A DNA stretch of 64,000 bases, taken from assembly GCF_019970045.1 (NCBI RefSeq), contig NZ_JAHXYI010000001.1:1-64000 (forward strand), given 5' to 3'. How positions within the stretch are numbered: position 1 is the first letter of the stretch; every line of letters begins with the position of its first letter. The notes beneath the pieces were generated by a model. It saw nothing but the letters and a program-made list of their open reading frames with translations. It was not told where the DNA came from and searched no databases. Shown here one piece after another: positions 44,867 through 53,427 of this stretch. Source of the DNA: Chryseobacterium sp. GVT01B (GTDB taxonomy: Bacteria > Bacteroidota > Bacteroidia > Flavobacteriales > Weeksellaceae). A program made the translations under genes and the position numbers.

Positions 44867-45964
44867 ATGGACAAAAAATTAAAAATAGTATTATCCGGCG
44901 GAGGAACAGGAGGACATATCTTCCCGGCTATCGCCATTGCGGATGAGATCAGAAAGAGATTTCCTGAAGCAGAATTTTTGTTCATTGGTGCCAACGGGAA
45001 AATGGAAATGGAAAAAGTTCCTCAGGCAGGTTATAAAATCGAAGGAATTGATATCGCAGGAATAGACAGAGGAAACCTGTTATCCAATCTGGGACTTCCT
45101 TTCAAGATTCTGAAAAGTTTATCAAAATCTAAAAGGATTATCAAAAACTTCGCTCCCGATTTTGCTGTAGGAACCGGAGGATTTGCCAGCGGACCAGCCC
45201 TTTATGAAGCAAGCAAAATGGGAATTCCGATTTTCATACAAGAGCAGAATGCCCATGCAGGAGTAACTAATAAAATCTTAAGCAAGAAAGCTAAAGCCGT
45301 TTTTACAGCTTACCCGAAAGTAGAAGGTTTTCCGGCAGAGAAAATAAAATTCCTGGGAAATCCGATTCGTGAGAACATCGTTTCAGGAATGCAGGAAACC
45401 GCTCAGGCAAAAGAAAAAATGGGATTGAATAAAGACAAGCTTACCATTCTTTCTGTAGGAGGTTCTTTAGGATCCAGAACATTGAATAATGCCTGGAAAT
45501 CTCATTTAAAACAAATTGTAGATAAAGATTATCAGCTGATCTGGCAGACAGGAAAGCTTGATTATAAAGATATTATAAACGAAACAAAAGATATAGCCAC
45601 CGAAAACATTCAGATCCTTGAATTCATCAAAGACATGGAACTGGCTTATTCTGCAGCTGACATCATCGTTTCCAGAGCCGGAGCAATTGCCATTTCAGAG
45701 CTGGCAGTGGCACAAAAACCGGTACTCTTGGTCCCTTTCCCTTTTGCAGCGGAAGACCACCAAACGAAAAATGCCATGAATCTGGTTGAAAAAAATGCAG
45801 CCAGAATGATAAAAGACTCTGAAATGCAGGAAAAATTCTGGAATACATTATCAGAGATCTGCGAAAATGAAAGTGTAAGAAAAGAAATGTCCGACAATCT
45901 GAAATATTTTGCCAAGCCAAATGCTGCAAAAGAGATTGTAGACGAAATATTTAATAAACTGTAA
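44867..45964 (+). CDS. murG: Lipid II synthase MurG
   Basis: A 365-residue peripheral membrane glycosyltransferase that adds GlcNAc to lipid I. The N-terminal GGGTGGHIFPA loop, GTGGFASGPALYEA, IQEQNAHAGVTNK and VSRAGAIAISELA are the family motifs. Start almost abutting the ftsW stop implies coupling. Confidence 0.96.
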   Translation: MDKKLKIVLSGGGTGGHIFPAIAIADEIRKRFPEAEFLFIGANGKMEMEKVPQAGYKIEGIDIAGIDRGNLLSNLGLPFKILKSLSKSKRIIKNFAPDFAVGTGGFASGPALYEASKMGIPIFIQEQNAHAGVTNKILSKKAKAVFTAYPKVEGFPAEKIKFLGNPIRENIVSGMQETAQAKEKMGLNKDKLTILSVGGSLGSRTLNNAWKSHLKQIVDKDYQLIWQTGKLDYKDIINETKDIATENIQILEFIKDMELAYSAADIIVSRAGAIAISELAVAQKPVLLVPFPFAAEDHQTKNAMNLVEKNAARMIKDSEMQEKFWNTLSEICENESVRKEMSDNLKYFAKPNAAKEIVDEIFNKL

Positions 45965-46045
45965 AAAGTACCATTGTAAAATGTATTAATGACAACAATA
46001 CTCATGAATACATTGTACATGAATACAACAATACAAAACAAAAAA
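45965..46045. repeat. Intergenic palindrome murG-murC (GTATTAATG family)
   Basis: Contains GTAAAATGTATTAATG and CATGAATACATTGTAC arms. Two in-frame ATGs within it would extend murC but are repeat-derived. Confidence 0.6.
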
Positions 46046-47404
46046 ATGAACATTTTACAAACATATCAGACTTTTTACTTCGTTGGAATCGGAGGTATCG
46101 GAATGAGTGCATTAGCGCGCTATTTCAATGCATCCGGAAAAAAAGTATTGGGTTACGACAAGACCAATACAAAATTGACTCAGAATCTGATGAATGAAGG
46201 GATTGATATTGTTTTTGAAGACCTTATTGATGAAAGGATAACTTCTCTTCAGAAAGAAGACACATTGGTGATCTATACCCCGGCCATCAAAACGCTTGGA
46301 ATATTGGATTATTTCAATGAAAATCAGTTTGAAGTATTGAAACGAGCTAAGGTTTTAGGATTAATTACTGAAAATACAGACTGTATTGCTATAGCAGGAA
46401 CCCATGGAAAGACAACAACGTCTACTCTTGTGGCTCATTTATGCAAAGAAGCAGATCTTCCTTTCTCATGCTTTTTAGGAGGAATTTCCGAAAACTTTAA
46501 ATCCAACTTCCTGTACAATGGTTCTACTTATTCTGTAGTAGAGGCTGATGAATATGACAGAAGCTTCCTTAACCTTTCCCCGGACTGGGCAGTGGTAACT
46601 TCTACAGATGCAGATCACCTGGATATTTATGGAGATAAAAGTCATATCGAAGAAGGATTCAGACAGTTTGCAGCTTTAGTACCTCAAGACCAACAGCTTT
46701 TTGTAAGAAAAGGACTGGAAATTGGTAGAGGGCACCAAACCTATGCAGTAAATGAACCTGCAGACTACTATTCTGACAACCTGCGTATGGAGCATGATAA
46801 AATTTATTTTGACTTCCATACTCCTGTTGAAACAATAAAGGATTTCGTTTGGGAAATTCCGGGAATCCATAATGTGGAGAATGCTACTGTAGCACTGGCT
46901 ATTCTGCATAATTTAGGCGCAGATTTTGATACGCTGAAAAAGGCAATTGCCAATTTTAAAGGAATTAAAAGAAGATACACGAAACATATTTATCAAAATG
47001 GTAAAATTTACATTGATGATTATGCCCACCATCCTACAGAAATCAATGCTGTAATGGGCTCAATCAAAACATTTTATCCTGATAAAAAACTATTGGTAGC
47101 CTTCCAGCCCCACCTTTTCAGCAGAACCAGAGATTTCGCGGACGGGTTTGCAGAAAGTTTAAGCAAAGCAGATGAACTTATTCTGCTTGATATTTACCCT
47201 GCAAGAGAACTTCAGGAAAACTTTGAAGGAATTACTTCAAGTTGGCTGCTGGAAAAAGTAACATTAGATAAAAAAGAAGTATCGACATTATCCGATGCTT
47301 TTGAAAAAATAAAAGAAAAAGATTTTGACATCCTTCTTACTGTAGGCGCAGGAAATATAGACACCCTGTATGATGCTATCTGTGAATGGATAAGTAAATT
47401 GTAA
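46046..47404 (+). CDS. murC: UDP-MurNAc:L-alanine ligase MurC
   Basis: A 452-residue cytoplasmic ligase. The ATG at 46046 (MNILQTYQTFYFVGIGGIG) fits the family start; 19 extra residues from upstream ATGs would come from the repeat. Motifs: GIGGIGMSALA, IAGTHGKTTTS, VEADEYDRSFL and DDYAHHPTEI. It commits UDP-MurNAc to peptide addition. Confidence 0.95.
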   Translation: MNILQTYQTFYFVGIGGIGMSALARYFNASGKKVLGYDKTNTKLTQNLMNEGIDIVFEDLIDERITSLQKEDTLVIYTPAIKTLGILDYFNENQFEVLKRAKVLGLITENTDCIAIAGTHGKTTTSTLVAHLCKEADLPFSCFLGGISENFKSNFLYNGSTYSVVEADEYDRSFLNLSPDWAVVTSTDADHLDIYGDKSHIEEGFRQFAALVPQDQQLFVRKGLEIGRGHQTYAVNEPADYYSDNLRMEHDKIYFDFHTPVETIKDFVWEIPGIHNVENATVALAILHNLGADFDTLKKAIANFKGIKRRYTKHIYQNGKIYIDDYAHHPTEINAVMGSIKTFYPDKKLLVAFQPHLFSRTRDFADGFAESLSKADELILLDIYPARELQENFEGITSSWLLEKVTLDKKEVSTLSDAFEKIKEKDFDILLTVGAGNIDTLYDAICEWISKL

Positions 47405-47469
47405 AAAGTAATAATGTATTTAAGTATTCATGAATACATTTTACATAAATACGTGAATACAAAAAATGT
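47405..47469. repeat. Intergenic palindrome murC-ftsQ (GTATTAATG family)
   Basis: Exact arms AATGTATT / AATACATT around TAAGTATTCATG, with a further GTGAATACA word downstream. Confidence 0.6.
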
Positions 47470-48435
47470 ATGAAAAATAAATACAGAATATTAAAAATTG
47501 CTGTCACTGTAATCATCCTTGGATTGTTACTGAGTTTCTCGTTGAAGAGATTCAGCCACCAACAGATTACAGACAATAAGATTTCTGTAAAAATGAGTGA
47601 AAAAACTCCGGTTTATTTTGTTGATGAAAAAGATATCAGAGAGATTGTAAAAAAAGAAAATCCTTCTGGAAAAGTGGGTGACCTTAATATCCCTTCCTTA
47701 GAAAAAAGAATCAATGCACTTCCGGCGGTCGATAGTGCCAATGTCTATCTGAACCTGAATGGAAAACTGAATCTGGATATTAAGCAGAGAGTACCTGTTT
47801 TCAGGCTTAATAAAGATGGAAAAGACTTTTATGTAGATGAAAAAGGGATTGAGTTTCCCATTTCAAGAACGTATTCTCATCCATGTATGCTGGTAACCGG
47901 AAATGTACAGCCGGATGAATATGAAAAACTGGCAGAACTGGTAGAAAAGATCGATAAAGATGATTTCAGCAAGAAATATTTTATTGGAATTTCAAAAAGC
48001 AAAGACAGCTACAATCTTCTGACAAGTGAAGGAAATTACCGGGTAGAAATTGGAGATCTGGATAATATTGACTTTAAAGTAAAAGGATTTAAAACCTTTG
48101 TGGAAAAATATCTTGTGTACCAGGATCCACAGAAGTACAGCATGGTTTCAGTAAAATACCAGAATCAGATTGTTACTACTTTAAACCCTTATTTTAAAGA
48201 AAACGATAGTATTTTAAAAGCAGGAAAAATGGAACTGGCAAAAGCCCCTACTCCAATGGCAGCAGCAAAGAAGACAGATGCTAAGCCAAAGATAGCGGAA
48301 GCAAAAAAGACAAGCCCCACGCCTGCAAAAACAAAAGAAAGCACAAAAGCACATACAAAAGAAGCAAAAAAACCAGAGAAAAAATCAAGTGCTAAGGCTT
48401 TGTCCAAGCCAAAGACAAAAGTAAAAATAGAATAA
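47470..48435 (+). CDS. ftsQ: FtsQ-like division protein with Lys/Ala/Pro tail
   Basis: A 321-residue bitopic protein: N-terminal helix at about residues 7-25, a POTRA-like region (IREIVKKENPSGKVGDLN) and a beta domain (VDEKGIEFPIS) as in FtsQ/DivIB. The last 70 residues (from about 252) are a low-complexity Lys/Ala/Pro/Thr tail, highly basic, which canonical FtsQ lacks. The tail is periplasmic and could bind peptidoglycan or anionic polymer; that is inference. Position before ftsA supports the call. Confidence 0.87.
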   Translation: MKNKYRILKIAVTVIILGLLLSFSLKRFSHQQITDNKISVKMSEKTPVYFVDEKDIREIVKKENPSGKVGDLNIPSLEKRINALPAVDSANVYLNLNGKLNLDIKQRVPVFRLNKDGKDFYVDEKGIEFPISRTYSHPCMLVTGNVQPDEYEKLAELVEKIDKDDFSKKYFIGISKSKDSYNLLTSEGNYRVEIGDLDNIDFKVKGFKTFVEKYLVYQDPQKYSMVSVKYQNQIVTTLNPYFKENDSILKAGKMELAKAPTPMAAAKKTDAKPKIAEAKKTSPTPAKTKESTKAHTKEAKKPEKKSSAKALSKPKTKVKIE

Positions 48436-48519
48436 GTCCTTTTGGACATTCAATACACAAATAGGAGATCATCCTTAGAGAAAAAAAGGAAAAAGTAGAA
48501 AAAATCAAATCGATATAAA

Positions 48520-49905
48520 ATGGAAAATCAAGAGTATTCAGTAGGTCTGGACATCGGGACAACAAAGATAGTCGCGATTGTCGGAAGAAGGAATGCACAC
48601 GGGAAAATAGAAGTTCTCGGTGTAGGAAAAGCTAAAAGTCTTGGTGTTCATAAGGGTATTGTGAATAATATTTCACAGACTATTAATTCAATCAAGGCTG
48701 CAGTATCCGAAGCACAATCCAGTGCAGGCGTTCCTATCCGCAAAGTTACGGTAGGTATTGCAGGAAAACACATCCGTTCTCTGCAGCACTCCGATTATAT
48801 TATGCGTGAACATCCTGATAAATTTATTACAGACGATGACATTGAAGCATTAAAAGATCAGGTGAAAAAGCTGGTGATGCTTCCTGGAGAAGAAATTATC
48901 CACGTACTTCCTCAAGAATATAAAGTGGATTCCGAGGGTGAAATTCAGGAACCCGTCGGGATGCATGGAAAGCGTTTAGAAGCCAACTTCCACGTTGTAG
49001 TAGGCCAGATGGGCAGCATCAGAAATATTGCAAGATGCGTTCGTGAAGCCGGATTAGAAATGGAAGCCCTTACTTTAGAACCATTGGCATCTTCAGAAGC
49101 TGTTCTTACAAAAGAAGAAAAAGAAGCCGGTGTTGCCATTGTTGACATTGGTGGTGGTACAACAGACATTGCGATATTTAAAGATAATATCATCCGTCAT
49201 ACCTGTGTGATTCCATACGGAGGCGGAATTATTACCGAAGATATCAAAGAAGGCTGTTCCATTATAGAGAAACATGCAGAACAACTTAAAGTAAAGTTTG
49301 GTTCGGCTGTTCCCGAATTAGAAAAAGACAGTACTTTTGTAACCATTCCGGGGCTTCACGGCAGACCGGACAAAGAAATTTCTTTAAAAACTTTAGCACA
49401 GATCATCAATGCAAGAGTAGAAGAAGTTTTGGAAATGGTTAATACAGAACTGAAAGCTTATGGTGCTTTTGAACAAAAGAAAAAGCTTATTGCCGGAATC
49501 GTTCTTACAGGCGGTGGTTCAAACTTAAAACATCTTCGTCAGCTGGCCAATTATACCACAGGTTTTGACAGCAGAATCGGTTTTGCGAATGAATATATCG
49601 CCAACGATAAAAATCAGTACCTGAAAGGCCCTGAATTTGCTACCTCTATCGGGTTACTGATGGAGAGTTTAAAGATCAGAGACAAAAAACAGAATGCTGA
49701 CGAAATCATAGAAGTTGTTGCAGAACAGCCAAAGCAGGAAACCGCTTCAGTACAGACAGAAACGGTTCAGCAGGTTCAGCAGGCAGCACCTGTTCAGGAG
49801 CAGCAGTCTTTTGAGAATGAAAGACAGGAGAACAGAAAGGCGAAATTGACCTTCGGGCAGTCGCTTATGGAAAAAGTAAAAAAATTCTTTGAAGAAGTAG
49901 AGTAA
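48520..49905 (+). CDS. ftsA: Actin-like division protein FtsA
   Basis: A 461-residue protein that tethers FtsZ to the membrane. Phosphate-1 loop GLDIGTTKIVAIVG, phosphate-2 VDIGGGTTDIAIF, adenosine loop LTGGGSNL, and a C-terminal amphipathic helix (SLMEKVKKFFEEVE) for membrane attachment. A Gln/Val-rich linker (about 395-435) separates the helix from the body. Confidence 0.96.
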   Translation: MENQEYSVGLDIGTTKIVAIVGRRNAHGKIEVLGVGKAKSLGVHKGIVNNISQTINSIKAAVSEAQSSAGVPIRKVTVGIAGKHIRSLQHSDYIMREHPDKFITDDDIEALKDQVKKLVMLPGEEIIHVLPQEYKVDSEGEIQEPVGMHGKRLEANFHVVVGQMGSIRNIARCVREAGLEMEALTLEPLASSEAVLTKEEKEAGVAIVDIGGGTTDIAIFKDNIIRHTCVIPYGGGIITEDIKEGCSIIEKHAEQLKVKFGSAVPELEKDSTFVTIPGLHGRPDKEISLKTLAQIINARVEEVLEMVNTELKAYGAFEQKKKLIAGIVLTGGGSNLKHLRQLANYTTGFDSRIGFANEYIANDKNQYLKGPEFATSIGLLMESLKIRDKKQNADEIIEVVAEQPKQETASVQTETVQQVQQAAPVQEQQSFENERQENRKAKLTFGQSLMEKVKKFFEEVE

Positions 49906-49996
49906 ATTATAAATGATGAATGATAAGCGATAAACGATCTTTTCCTTATCAATTATCATTGATCAGATATCAATTATAATTATTAAAAGTATAGTT
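49906..49996. repeat. Intergenic palindrome ftsA-ftsZ (GATAA family)
   Basis: The left arm TGATGAATGATAAGCGATAA pairs well with TTATCAATTATCATTGATCA across ACGATCTTTTCC. The strongest of the series, expected to form a long RNA stem between the ftsA and ftsZ coding regions. Confidence 0.65.
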
Positions 49997-51907
49997 ATGG
50001 AAAATATAGGTACACAAGGATTTTCATTTGATTTGCCAAAAGGAAATTCATCCATCATAAAAGTAATCGGTGTAGGGGGCGGTGGAAACAACGCTCTGAA
50101 GCACATGTACGAGAAAGGAATTCACGGAGTAGATTTCGTGATTTGTAATACAGATGCTCAAACCTTAGATAATAACCCGGTTGCTAATAAAGTTCAATTA
50201 GGAACCACAATCACAGAAGGTCTTGGAGCAGGTGCAGACCCTGAGGTTGGAGAGAAATCTGCAATCGAAAGTATTGAAGATATTAAAGCTGCTATGGGAC
50301 AAAACACCAAAATGGTGTTTATCACTGCCGGAATGGGTGGTGGTACCGGTACCGGAGCCGCTCCTGTCATTGCTAAAGTAGCAAAAGACATGGGAATTCT
50401 AACGGTAGGTATTGTTACTGTGCCTTTCAGTTTTGAAGGTAAAAGAAGACTGGATCAGGCTGAAAATGGTCTTGATAAACTAAAAAATAATGTTGATTCA
50501 TTAATTGTAATCAACAATGATAAACTGAGACAGCAGTTCGGAAACCTTGGATTCAAGCAGGGATTCTCAAAAGCCGATGAAGTTTTAGCCAATGCTGCTA
50601 AAGGAATGGCAGAAGTTATTACAGGTTACTTTGATGTAAACATTGACTTTAGAGATGCTAAATCTGTACTTCAGAATTCAGGTACCGCTTTGATGTCTAC
50701 AGGAACTGCTTCAGGTGAAAATAAAGCCGAAGAAGCGGTAAGAAAAGCTCTTGATTCTCCGTTATTGAATGATAATAAGATTACAGGTGCCAAAAACGTT
50801 CTGTTATTGATCAGAAGTGGTGCTGAAGAAGTAACCATGGATGAGATTGGTATCATCATGGACCACATTCAGAAAGAAGCTGGAAACACAGCAGATATTA
50901 TCTTCGGGGTGGGAGCTGATGAAGAATTAGGAGATGCAGTAAGCGTTCTTGTTATTGCAACAGGATTCTCTAACGAGAACAAGAAATTTGCAGGACCTAC
51001 AGAGAAAATCAGAATCAGTCTTAATGACAGCTTTGACGCTCCTAAAAACTCTCCTTTCAAAACAAGAGAGGAAAGAGAGTCTGCACCTGATACAACGTAT
51101 GATTCAAGCAGAGCCAATCATTTCAGATTAGATGATGAAGACCACAGCACACAGTTCAAGGTGACATCTATTGAAAAAAAAATGATTCTTGAAGAAGAAC
51201 CGGTGAAACCCGAAATTAAATTCTCTGATAAAGAGGAAGATATTAATACTCCCGAACAGGCTTGGAAAAACGAAGAAGAAGTTGAGCAGGAATACAGTTT
51301 ATTTTCTATTGACGAAGAGAATGAAGATCCAAATGATCTGGAAATTCAGTCTTTCTCATTTGATTTCGAAAATAAAAAAGATGAGCCACAGTCTGGAAGT
51401 ACTTTCAACAGCTCTTTTGCAGAAGAAAAACCTGTTGAATTCAGTTTCTTTGTAAACGAACCTGTCAGAAATGAGCCTAATACCGATTTCGGACAGCCAA
51501 AAGCAGAGTTTAACAACCCAAGCAATGCTGCTGTAGCAGAACCGGCTCAGAAGATTGAAACCTTCTACCAGAAACAGGAAGAACCAAAAGCTGAAACAAG
51601 AACTTCTTTTGAGAACAAAACAGAAATTGAAACTCCGAAAACTGAAGAATCAGAATTCACTTTTGTGAATAAAACGATTGACCAGGACAGAGTGATTGAA
51701 AGAAGAAATAAATTGAAAGAATTCAATTCCCGCTACCAAAGCTTTGACAGCACGAGTGAATTTGAATCTATTCCTGCTTTCAAAAGAAAAAATATTTCGA
51801 TTGACGGAACCAATGCTTCAGATCAGAACATCAACACGTATCTGTCTGATAACAATGGCTCTATGCAGATCAGAGAAAACAGATTTTTAAATAAAGACGT
51901 AGATTAA
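49997..51907 (+). CDS. ftsZ: Cell division GTPase FtsZ
   Basis: A 636-residue tubulin homologue. GTP-binding GGGGNNAL, tubulin signature GGGTGTGAAP and T7-loop region NIDFRDAK are intact over the first 320 residues. A Glu/Lys/Ser-rich disordered linker of about 260 residues follows. The conserved FtsA-binding peptide appears as IPAFKRK (592-598), but it is not terminal: about 38 residues follow, ending RFLNKDVD. This long tail looks typical of the group. Confidence 0.97.
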   Translation: MENIGTQGFSFDLPKGNSSIIKVIGVGGGGNNALKHMYEKGIHGVDFVICNTDAQTLDNNPVANKVQLGTTITEGLGAGADPEVGEKSAIESIEDIKAAMGQNTKMVFITAGMGGGTGTGAAPVIAKVAKDMGILTVGIVTVPFSFEGKRRLDQAENGLDKLKNNVDSLIVINNDKLRQQFGNLGFKQGFSKADEVLANAAKGMAEVITGYFDVNIDFRDAKSVLQNSGTALMSTGTASGENKAEEAVRKALDSPLLNDNKITGAKNVLLLIRSGAEEVTMDEIGIIMDHIQKEAGNTADIIFGVGADEELGDAVSVLVIATGFSNENKKFAGPTEKIRISLNDSFDAPKNSPFKTREERESAPDTTYDSSRANHFRLDDEDHSTQFKVTSIEKKMILEEEPVKPEIKFSDKEEDINTPEQAWKNEEEVEQEYSLFSIDEENEDPNDLEIQSFSFDFENKKDEPQSGSTFNSSFAEEKPVEFSFFVNEPVRNEPNTDFGQPKAEFNNPSNAAVAEPAQKIETFYQKQEEPKAETRTSFENKTEIETPKTEESEFTFVNKTIDQDRVIERRNKLKEFNSRYQSFDSTSEFESIPAFKRKNISIDGTNASDQNINTYLSDNNGSMQIRENRFLNKDVD

Positions 51908-52007
51908 AACAAGCGTATTAATGTATTGATGTAAAATGTATTAATGATTTTACATATCGATTCATCTATACATTAATACTTTTTACGTTAGTACAAATAA
52001 AAATAAC
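51908..52007. repeat. Intergenic palindrome ftsZ-yqeY (GTATTAATG family)
   Basis: The left arm GTATTAATGTATTGATGTAA pairs with TTACATATCGATTCATC-TATACATTAATAC. A 100-bp element. Confidence 0.65.
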
Positions 52008-52454
52008 ATGAGTTTAGAAAATATAATAAGCGAAGCTATAAAAACAGCCATGAGAGAAAAAGACAGAATAGCTCTGGACTCTCTTCGTGCTGTAAAATCT
52101 CAGATTCTTCTTTTACAGACAGAAGCAAGAGGTGCTGAAGTTTCTGCAGAGCAGGAAATTGCTATTCTTCAGAGAATGATCAAGCAGCGTAAAGATTCTT
52201 TTGAGCAGTTTTCCGCTCAGGGAAGACAGGATCTTGCAGAAGTAGAAGAAGCTCAGATGAAAGTAATTGAGAAGTTTTTACCTAAACAACTTTCTGCTGA
52301 AGAACTTGAAACAGAAATTAAAAATATTATTTCTGAAACCGGAGCCGAATCTATCAAAGATTTAGGGAAGGTAATGGGAGCAGCATCAAAAGCATTAGCC
52401 GGAAAATCAGACGGAAAAAGTATTTCCGAGATGGCCAAAAAGCTGCTGTCTTAG
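52008..52454 (+). CDS. GatB/YqeY domain protein
   Basis: A 148-residue helical protein. The opening ISEAIKTAMREKDRIALDSLRAVKSQI and C-terminal DLGKVMGAASKALAGKSDGK are typical of YqeY, which shares the tRNA-binding-type helical domain of the GatB amidotransferase subunit. A tRNA-related role is presumed, unproven. Last gene of the dcw run; a strong terminator follows 100 bp on. Confidence 0.9.
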   Translation: MSLENIISEAIKTAMREKDRIALDSLRAVKSQILLLQTEARGAEVSAEQEIAILQRMIKQRKDSFEQFSAQGRQDLAEVEEAQMKVIEKFLPKQLSAEELETEIKNIISETGAESIKDLGKVMGAASKALAGKSDGKSISEMAKKLLS

Positions 52455-52555
52455 TTGAAAGCTAACCGTTGATGGCATATCCATAACCCTTCAACTTATT
52501 TTCTATCAACTATTTATATTAGGATATACAACCTTTGCATATCGATTTGATTAAA

Positions 52556-52586
52556 GAAGCCCGGAACTTTTCAGTTCCGGGCTTCA
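52556..52586. terminator. Strong bidirectional terminator
   Basis: Stem GAAGCCCGGAACT / AGTTCCGGGCTTC with a TTTC loop, 13 bp, GC-rich, flanked by short T-runs on both sides. It can end the dcw transcript and a minus-strand micro-ORF transcript. Confidence 0.85.
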
Positions 52587-52911
52587 CTTTCTTTTGGATA
52601 TTAAAGTTTGTTAATCAGTTTTGATTCTAAACTGCAAAAAGAATTAAGATACTACCATATTTCATAGCGTATTTAAGTGATTGATTGCTTGAGGGAAAGC
52701 CTTAAATGTTTTTTTCATGGTCGTTTGTTTTTCAGAATCATTTCAAAATTAATAATAATTTTCCATTATTCCTAGTCTTAATTCACATTTTTTTGAATAT
52801 TATTACAATATTAATATTTGATTAATTTTATATGACTAATCGATTGATAGTTTTTATATATTGAACAAACGCAAAGAAATGCGTAACTTTGTACAGATAA
52901 AAACAAAATAT
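52587..52911. other. Gap between terminator and bacilliredoxin gene
   Basis: Contains a candidate minus-strand short transcript (52662-52751) and the bacilliredoxin promoter: TTG (52861-52863), 20-bp spacer, TAACTTTG (52884-52891). Nothing else was recognised. Confidence 0.5.
52662..52718 (-). CDS. Candidate 18-residue micro-ORF
   Basis: Reads MKKTFKAFPQAINHLNTL. A -7 box TAATTTTG (52744-52751, minus strand) lies 25 bp before the ATG, and the strong hairpin at 52556-52586 would end the transcript at about 190 nt. The residues resemble the start of a short leader-type peptide, but no family is known to me. It could equally be a small RNA with a chance frame. Confidence 0.3.
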   Translation of the reverse strand: MKKTFKAFPQAINHLNTL

Positions 52912-53322
52912 ATGTACCCAACAGATTTAGTAATGCCTATGAAGGCAGAGCTTACAGATAAAGGTTTCCAGGACTTAACAACTCCAACTCAGGTAGAAGA
53001 TGCCTTGAAGCAGTCCGGAACTACATTATTGGTTATTAACTCCGTATGTGGTTGTGCTGCAGGTGCTGCAAGACCAGGAGTTGTATACTCTTTGACTGGA
53101 GATAAGAAACCTGATCATTTAACAACTGTATTTGCAGGATTTGATACTGAGGCTGTAACAGAGGCAAGAAAACACCTTGCTCCATTCCCTCCAAGTTCTC
53201 CATGTGTAGCACTTTTCAAAGATGGTGAATTGGTTCACATGCTGGAAAGACACCACATCGAAGGGAACCCTGCGGGAGCTATCGCAGCAAACCTTCAGGC
53301 TGCATATGATGAATATTGCTAA
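52912..53322 (+). CDS. BrxA/BrxB-family bacilliredoxin
   Basis: A 136-residue thioredoxin-fold protein. The ATG at 52912 (MYPTDLVMPMKAELT) is chosen since the in-frame TTG at 52861 is the -33 element. The active-site motif CGC (Cys46, Cys48) in INSVCGCAAGAARPG identifies the DUF1094/bacilliredoxin family, which in Bacillus removes bacillithiol from proteins. Whether this organism makes bacillithiol cannot be told from the window. A single-gene unit with its own terminator. Confidence 0.9.
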   Translation: MYPTDLVMPMKAELTDKGFQDLTTPTQVEDALKQSGTTLLVINSVCGCAAGAARPGVVYSLTGDKKPDHLTTVFAGFDTEAVTEARKHLAPFPPSSPCVALFKDGELVHMLERHHIEGNPAGAIAANLQAAYDEYC

Positions 53323-53342
53323 GAAACAATAATCTAAATATC

Positions 53343-53373
53343 AAACCGTTACATATTTTGTAACGGTTTTTTT
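53343..53373 (+). terminator. Bacilliredoxin terminator
   Basis: Stem AAACCGTTACA / TGTAACGGTTT with six-base loop and T-run, 21 bp after the stop. Confidence 0.88.
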
Positions 53374-53427
53374 ATTTAATCCTGTAAAAAATTCTCAGAA
53401 AATTCAAATATCATTATATTTGTTGGA

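Noticed and set aside
45989-46045. Earlier ATGs for murC
   Set aside because: They belong to the GTATTAATG/CATGAATACA palindrome.
52861-52911. TTG start for the bacilliredoxin
   Set aside because: The TTG is the -33 promoter element, and the family starts at MYPTDL.
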